From NCBI RefSeq assembly GCF_002288925.2, contig NW_022098000.1, positions 22,210,385 to 22,274,384 on the forward strand: a stretch of 64,000 nt of DNA. Direction: 5' to 3'. The stretch comes from Delphinapterus leucas. Taxonomy: Eukaryota > Chordata > Mammalia > Artiodactyla > Monodontidae. This document shows positions 58,525 through 64,000 of the stretch, in pieces (the first letter of the stretch is position 1; every line of letters starts with the position of its first letter). The translations under genes and the position numbers were made by a program. The notes below the pieces were generated by a model, which worked only from the letters and a program-made list of their open reading frames with translations, was not told the DNA's origin and did no database searches.

Positions 58525-61500
58525 CTTAGGGTAAGGGTTAGGGTTAGGGAATGTGTATGGTTTAGGGTAGAGATTAGGGTATGACAATGTGTTAGGGTTA
58601 GGGTACGTGTTAGGGTATGGGTTAGTGTTAGTGTACGGGTTAGGGTTAGTTTACAGGTTAGGGTAATGGTTACGGTTAGGTTTATGGTTAGGGTTAGGGA
58701 ACAGTTATGGTTTCGGATACAGGTTATGGTGTGACAAAAAGTTAGGGTTAGGGTACGTGTTAGGGTATGGGTGTGTAGTAGTGTATGGGTTAGAATTAGG
58801 GTACGGGTTAGGGTAAGGCTTAGGGTAAGTGTTAGAGTTGGGCTTAGGGTTAGGTTTAGGGTTAGAGAATGGGTACGGTTTAGGGTAAAGTTTAGAGTAC
58901 GACAGCTTGTTAATGTTAGGGTACGTGTTAGGGTATGTGTTAGTGTTAGTGTATGGGTTAGGATTAGGGTACAGGTTAGGGTAAGGCTTAGGGTTACGGT
59001 TAGGGAACGGGGACGGTTTAGGGTACAGGTTAGTGTACGACAATGGTTTAGGGTTAGCGTACGCATTAGGGTACGGGTTAGTGTTAGTGTACGGGTTAGG
59101 ATTACGTGACGGGTTAGGGTAAGACTTCGGGTAAGGGTTAGGGTAAGGGTTAGGGAACAGGGATGGTTTAGGGTACAGGTTGGGTACGACAATGGTTTAG
59201 GGTTAGCATACGTGTTAGGGTACAGGTTAGTGTTAGTGTATGGGTTAGGATTAGGGGACGGGTTAGGGTAAGGCTTCGGGTAAGGGTTAGGGTTAGTGTT
59301 ACTGTTAGGGTTAGGGTTAGGGAATGGGGACGGTTTAGGGTACAGGTTAGGGTACGGCAACTGTTTAGGATTAGCGTACATGTTATGGTACGCGTTAGGG
59401 TTAGTGTATGGGTTAGGATTAGGGACGGGTTAGTGTAAGGCTTTGGGTAAATGTTAGGGTTAGGGTTAGTGTTAGGGGATGGGGGCGTTTTAGGGTACAG
59501 GTTAGGGTACGACAATGGTTTAGGGTTAGCATGCATGTTAGGGTAAGTGTTAGTGTTAGTGTACGGGTTAGGATTAGGGGACGGGTTAGGGTAAGGCTTC
59601 GGGTTAGGGTTAGGGTTATGGAATGGGGATGGTTTAGGGTACAGGTTAGGGTACAACAACGGTTTAGGGTTAGCATACGTGTTAGGGTACGAATTAGTGT
59701 TACTGTATGGGTTAGGATTAGGGGACGGGTTAGGGTAAGGCTTCGGGTAAGTGTTAGGTTTAGGATAAGGTTTAGGGTTAGGGTTAGGGAACAGGGACGG
59801 TTTAGGGTACAGGTTAGTGTACAACAACTGTTTAGGGTTAGCGTAAGTGTTAGGGTATGGGTTAGGGTTAGTGTACGGGTTAGGATAAGGCTTCGGGTTA
59901 GGGTTAGGGTAAGGGAATGGGGATGGTTTAGGGTACAGATTAGGGTACAACAACGGTTTATGGTTAGCGTAAGTGTTAGAGTATGGGTTAGGGATAGTGT
60001 AGGGCTTAGGATTAGGGGGCGGGTTAGGGTAAGGCTTCGGGTAAGGGTTAGGGTTAGGGAATGGGTACGGTTTAGGGTACAGCTTAGTGTATGACAACTG
60101 TTTATGGTTATCATACGTGTTAGGATATGGGTTAGTGTATGGGTTAGAATTAGGCAACAGGTTAGGCTAAGGCTTCGGGTAAGGGCTAGGTTTAGGTTTA
60201 GGGTTAGAGTTAGGGAACGCGGACGTTTTAGGGTACAGCTTAGTGTACGACTATGGTTTAGGGTTAGCGAACGTGTTAGGGTATGGCTTAATATTAGTGT
60301 GCATGTTGGATTAGGGGACGGGTTAGGGTAAGGCTTCGGGTACGGGTTAGGGTTAGGGAACGGGGATGGTTTAGGGTACAGGTTAGTGTACGATAACGGT
60401 TTAGGGTTAGCGTACGTGTTAGGGTACAGGTTAGTGTTAGTGTACGGGTTAGGCTTAGGGGACGGGTTAGGGTAAGGCTTCGGGTAAGGATTAGGGTTAG
60501 GGTTAGGGACCAGGGATGGTTTAGGTTACAGATTCGGGTATGACAATGGTTTAGGTTTAGCGAACATGATTGGGTATGTGTTAGGGATAATGTAGGGATT
60601 AGGATTTGGGGACGGGTTAGGGTAAGGTTTTGGGTAAGTGTTAGTGTTAGGGGTAGGGTTAGGGTTAGTGTTAGGGAATGGGGATGGTTTAGGGTACAGG
60701 TTAGGGTATGACAGTTGTTCAGGGTTAGCGTACGGGTTAGCGTTAGTGTACGGGTTAGGATTAGGGAACAGGTTAGGGTAAGGCTTTGGGTAAGGGTTAG
60801 CCTTAGGGTTAGTGTTAGGGAATGGGGAAGGTTTAGGGTACAGGTTAGGGTAAGAAAACTATTTAGGGTTAGTGTACATGTTAGGGTACGGGTTAGTGTT
60901 AGTGTACAGGTTAGGATTAGGGGACGGGTTAGTGTAAGGCTTCGAGTAAGTGTTAGTGTTAGGGTTAGGTTTAGGGATAGGTTTAGGGAATGGGGACGGT
61001 TTAAGGTACAGGTTTGGGTACGACAACGTTTTAGTGTTAGTGTACGTGTTACGCTATGGTTTAGTGTTAGCTTACGGGTTAGGATTAGGGGACGGGTTAG
61101 GGTAAGGTTTTGGGTAAGGGTTAGGGTTAGGGTTAGGGTTAGGAAAAGGGGACGGTTTACGGTACAGGGTGGGTAAGACAAAGGTTTGGTGTTAGAGTGC
61201 ATGTTAGGGTATGGGTTAGGGTCAGTGTACGGGTTAGGATTAGGGGACTGGTTAAGGTAAGACTGCAGGTAAGGGTTAGGGTTAGGTTTAGGTTTAGGTT
61301 TAGGGTAAGGGTTAGGGAATGGGGAAAGTTTAGGGTACTGGTTAGGGCATGACAATGGTTTAGGGGTAGTGTAAATGTTAGGGTACAGGTTAGTGTTAGT
61401 GTACGGTTTAGGATTAGGGTACGGGTTAGTATAAGGCTTCGGGTAAGGGTTAGGTTTAGGGTTAGGGTTAGGTAATGGTGCTGTTTTAGGATACAGCTTA

Positions 61501-64000
61501 GGGTACGACAATGGTTTAGTGTTAACGTATGTGATACCGTACAGGTTAGTGTTAGTGTACGGGTTTGGATTAGGGGACTGGTTAGGGTAAGGCTTCAGGT
61601 AAGGGTTAGGCTTAGGGTTAGGGTACGGGGACGGTTTAGAGCACAGGTTAGGGTACGACAATGGTTTAGATTTAGCGTACGTGTTAGGGTACGGGTTAGG
61701 GTTAGTGTACGCTTTAGGATTAGGGGACGTGTTAGGTTAAGGTTTCAGGTAAGGGTTAGGGTTAGGGAAAGGGGATGGTTTATGGTACAGGTTAGGGTAA
61801 GACAATGGTTTAGTGTTAGCGTACGTGTTAGGGTATGGGTTAGGGTTAGCTCACGGGCTAGGATTAGGGGACGGGTTAGGGTAAGACTTCGTGTAAGGGT
61901 TAGGTTTAGGGTTAGGGTTAGGGTTAGGGAATGGGGACAGTTTACGGCACAGGTTAGGGTATGAAAACTGTTTAGGGATAGCTTAAATGTTATGTTACGT
62001 GTTAGTGTTAGTGTACGGGTTAGGATTAGGGGATGGGTTAGTGTAAGGCTTCGGGTAAGTGTTAGTGTTAGGGTTAGGGTTAGGGAACCAGGATTGTTTA
62101 GGGTAAAGGTTAGGGTACGAAAACCGTTTAGGGTTAGCGTACGTGTTAGGGTACGAGTTAGTGTTAAGTTTAGGATTAGGGGATGGGTTAGTGTAAGGCT
62201 TCGGGTAAGGGTTAGTGTTACGGTTAGGTTTAGGTTTAGGGTTAGGAAACGGGAACAGTTTAGATTACAGGTTTGCGAACGACAAAGTTTTAGTGTTAGC
62301 GTACATGTTAGGGTACGCGTTAGCATTAGTGTACAGGTTAGGATTAGGGGACGGGTTAGGGTAAGGCTTCGGGTAAGGGTTAGGGTTAGGGTTAGGGAAC
62401 AGGTACGGTTTAGGGTACAGGTTAGGGTACGGCAACCGCTTAGGTTTAGCTTACGTGTTAGGGTAGATGTTCGGGTTAGTGTACCGGTTAGGATTAGGGG
62501 ATGGGTTAGGGTAAGGCTTTGGGTAAGTGTTAGGGTTAGGGTTATTGTTAGGGTCAGTGTTAGGGAACGGGGACGGTTTATGGAACAGGTTAGGGTACGA
62601 TAAGAGTTTAGGGTTTGCCTATGTGTTAGGGTACGTGTTAGGGTTAGTGTAGTGGTTAGGATTAGGGGACGGGTTAGGGTAAGGCTTCGGGTAAGGGTAA
62701 AGGTTAGCGTTATGGTTAGGGTTAGGTAAAGGGGACAGTTTAGGGTACAGGTTAAGGTAAGACAATGGCTTAGGGTTAGCGTACCTGTAAGGGTACGGGT
62801 TAGTGTTAGTGTACGGTTTAGGATTAGGGGACGGGTTAGTGTAAGGCTTTGTGTAAGTGTTAGGGTTAGGGTTAGGGTTAGGGAATGGGGACGGTTTAGG
62901 GTAAAGGTTAGTGTACGACAGTGGTTTAGGGTTGGCGTACTTGTTAGGGTATGGGCTAGGGTTTGTGTACGGGTTAGCATTAAGGGATGTGTTAGGGTAA
63001 GGCTTTGGGTATGGGTTAGGGTTAGAGTTAGGTTAAGGGAATGGGAACAGTTTAGGGTGCGACAACGGTTTAGGGTTACCGTACGTGTTATGTTACAGTT
63101 TAGGGTTAGTATATCGGTTAGGATGAGGGGACGGGTTAGGGTAAGGCTTCGGTTAAGGGTTAGAGTTAGGGTTAGGGTTAGGGAACGGGGATGGTTTAGG
63201 GTACAGGTTAGGGTACGACAACGGTTCAGGGTCAGCGTACGTGTTAGGGTATGGGTTAGGGTTAGGGTTAGGGAAAGGGGACTCTTTAGGGTACATGTTA
63301 GGGTACGACAATGTTTTAGGGGTAGCCTACGTGTTAGGGTACAGGTTAGTGTTAGTGTATGGTTTAGGATTAGGGAATGGTTAGGGTAAGGCTTTGGGTA
63401 AGGCTTAGGGTTAGGGATAGGGTTAGGTTTAGGGTTACGGAACGGGGACGGTTTAGGGTACACGTTAGCGTACGACAAACGTTTAGGGTTAGCTTACATG
63501 TTACGGTACGGGTTAGGGTTATTGTACAGGTTAGGATTAAGGGATGGGTTAGGGTAAGGCTTCGGGTAAGGGTTAGGGTTAGGTTTAGGATTAGTGTTTG
63601 AGAACGTGGACGGTTTAGGGTACAGGTTAGTGTACGACAACTGTTTAGAGTTAGCGTACGTGTTAGGGTACGGATTAGGGTTAGCGTACGGGATAGGATT
63701 AGGGGACGGGTTAGGGTAAGGCTTGTGGTAAGGGTTAGGATTAGGGTTAGGATTAGGGTACGGAGACGGTATAGGGAACAGGTTAGGGTACGACAACAGT
63801 ATAGGATTAGCATACGTGTTATGGTACGGGATAGAGTTAGCGTACGGGTTAGGATTAGGGGACGGGTTAGGGTAAGGCTTCGGGTAAGGGTTAGGGTTAG
63901 GGTTAGGGGACGGGGACGGTTTAGGGGACAGGTTAGGGTATGACAACGGTTTGGGGTGAGCGAACGTGTTAGGGTACGAGTTAGTGTTAGCGTACGGGTT
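58525..64000 (+). repeat. Telomere-type hexamer satellite, array 2 (about 150-bp higher-order unit)
   Basis: About 5.5 kb, running off the window. The unit is about 25 hexamers, mostly variants of GGTTAG. Fixed, recognisable positions include GATTAG, GGGACG, GCTTCG, GGAACG, ACAACG and CGTACG. Counting from one GCTTCG-type box to the next (59274 to 63878) gives 29 intervals of 138-174 bp, plus one of 245. Of these, 25 are exact multiples of six. Length change comes mainly from gain or loss of whole GGTTAG hexamers. The first 600 bp (58,525-59,100) resemble array 1 more than the rest. The G-rich strand is on +, as expected if the chromosome end lies to the right. Confidence 0.93.

Noticed and set aside
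58512..63946. Very long antisense open frames (up to 577 aa, Thr-Leu or Asn-Pro repeats) in array 2 and array 1
   Set aside because: They follow from the repeat: with a six-base period, two of three frames on each strand lack stops (CTA-ACC gives L-T, AAC-CCT gives N-P). No domain, start context or codon bias supports a gene.
51834..64000. CRISPR-like or coding minisatellite structure
   Set aside because: Mammalian context, hexamer base unit and no spacer/repeat alternation. It is a telomere-type satellite.

Overview
The window is mammalian and almost certainly cetacean. It carries several copies of the tRNA-derived 'TTCCCTGGTGGCRCAGTGGTT' SINE family typical of cetartiodactyls and whales, together with cetartiodactyl-type L1 elements. 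The recognisable single-copy gene is BTNL2, which in other mammals lies at the class II / class III boundary of the MHC beside DRA. The left half (about 1-31,700) is therefore read as an MHC-linked butyrophilin-like (BTNL) cluster.

Layout. 1-7,850: the 3' half of BTNL2 (+ strand; the 5' exons lie left of the window), followed by a wrecked B30.2 exon. 11,108-18,866: a complete but disabled BTNL gene on the - strand (signal peptide, IgV, IgC, TM, four micro-exons, B30.2). 25,132-31,688: a third BTNL gene on the + strand with intact ectodomain and TM exons but a frameshifted B30.2 exon. 31,700-41,475: intergenic DNA with SINEs and L1 fragments, including an antisense L1 that holds a 100-N assembly gap. 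41,475-49,434: a long sense L1 (5' UTR, ORF1, ORF2), broken by a SINE and many stops. 49,435-51,833: a MED1 processed pseudogene, cut off in mid-coding sequence. 51,834-53,853: array 1 of degenerate telomere-type hexamers. 53,854-58,524: an insert with an antisense gammaretrovirus-like relic, a 66-bp minisatellite, an unassigned promoter-like stretch and an antisense L1 tail. 58,525-64,000: array 2 of telomere-type hexamers, running off the window.

How it fits together. Butyrophilin-like proteins are type I membrane proteins (IgV-IgC-TM, often with a cytosolic B30.2) that tune T-cell responses. All three loci here have lost B30.2 by different lesions, while two keep an intact ectodomain.

The most unusual structure is the right end. 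The telomere-like DNA is not a simple TTAGGG run. It is a satellite whose roughly 150-bp unit is built from about 25 diverged hexamers kept in hexamer register, with unit lengths varying mostly in steps of six. Array 1 starts directly at a break in the MED1 retrocopy, and array 2 starts directly at a break in an L1. This suggests chromosome-end healing, end fusion or subtelomeric exchange next to the MHC boundary, unless it is an assembly join. All calls come from reading the sequence; no database search was run.
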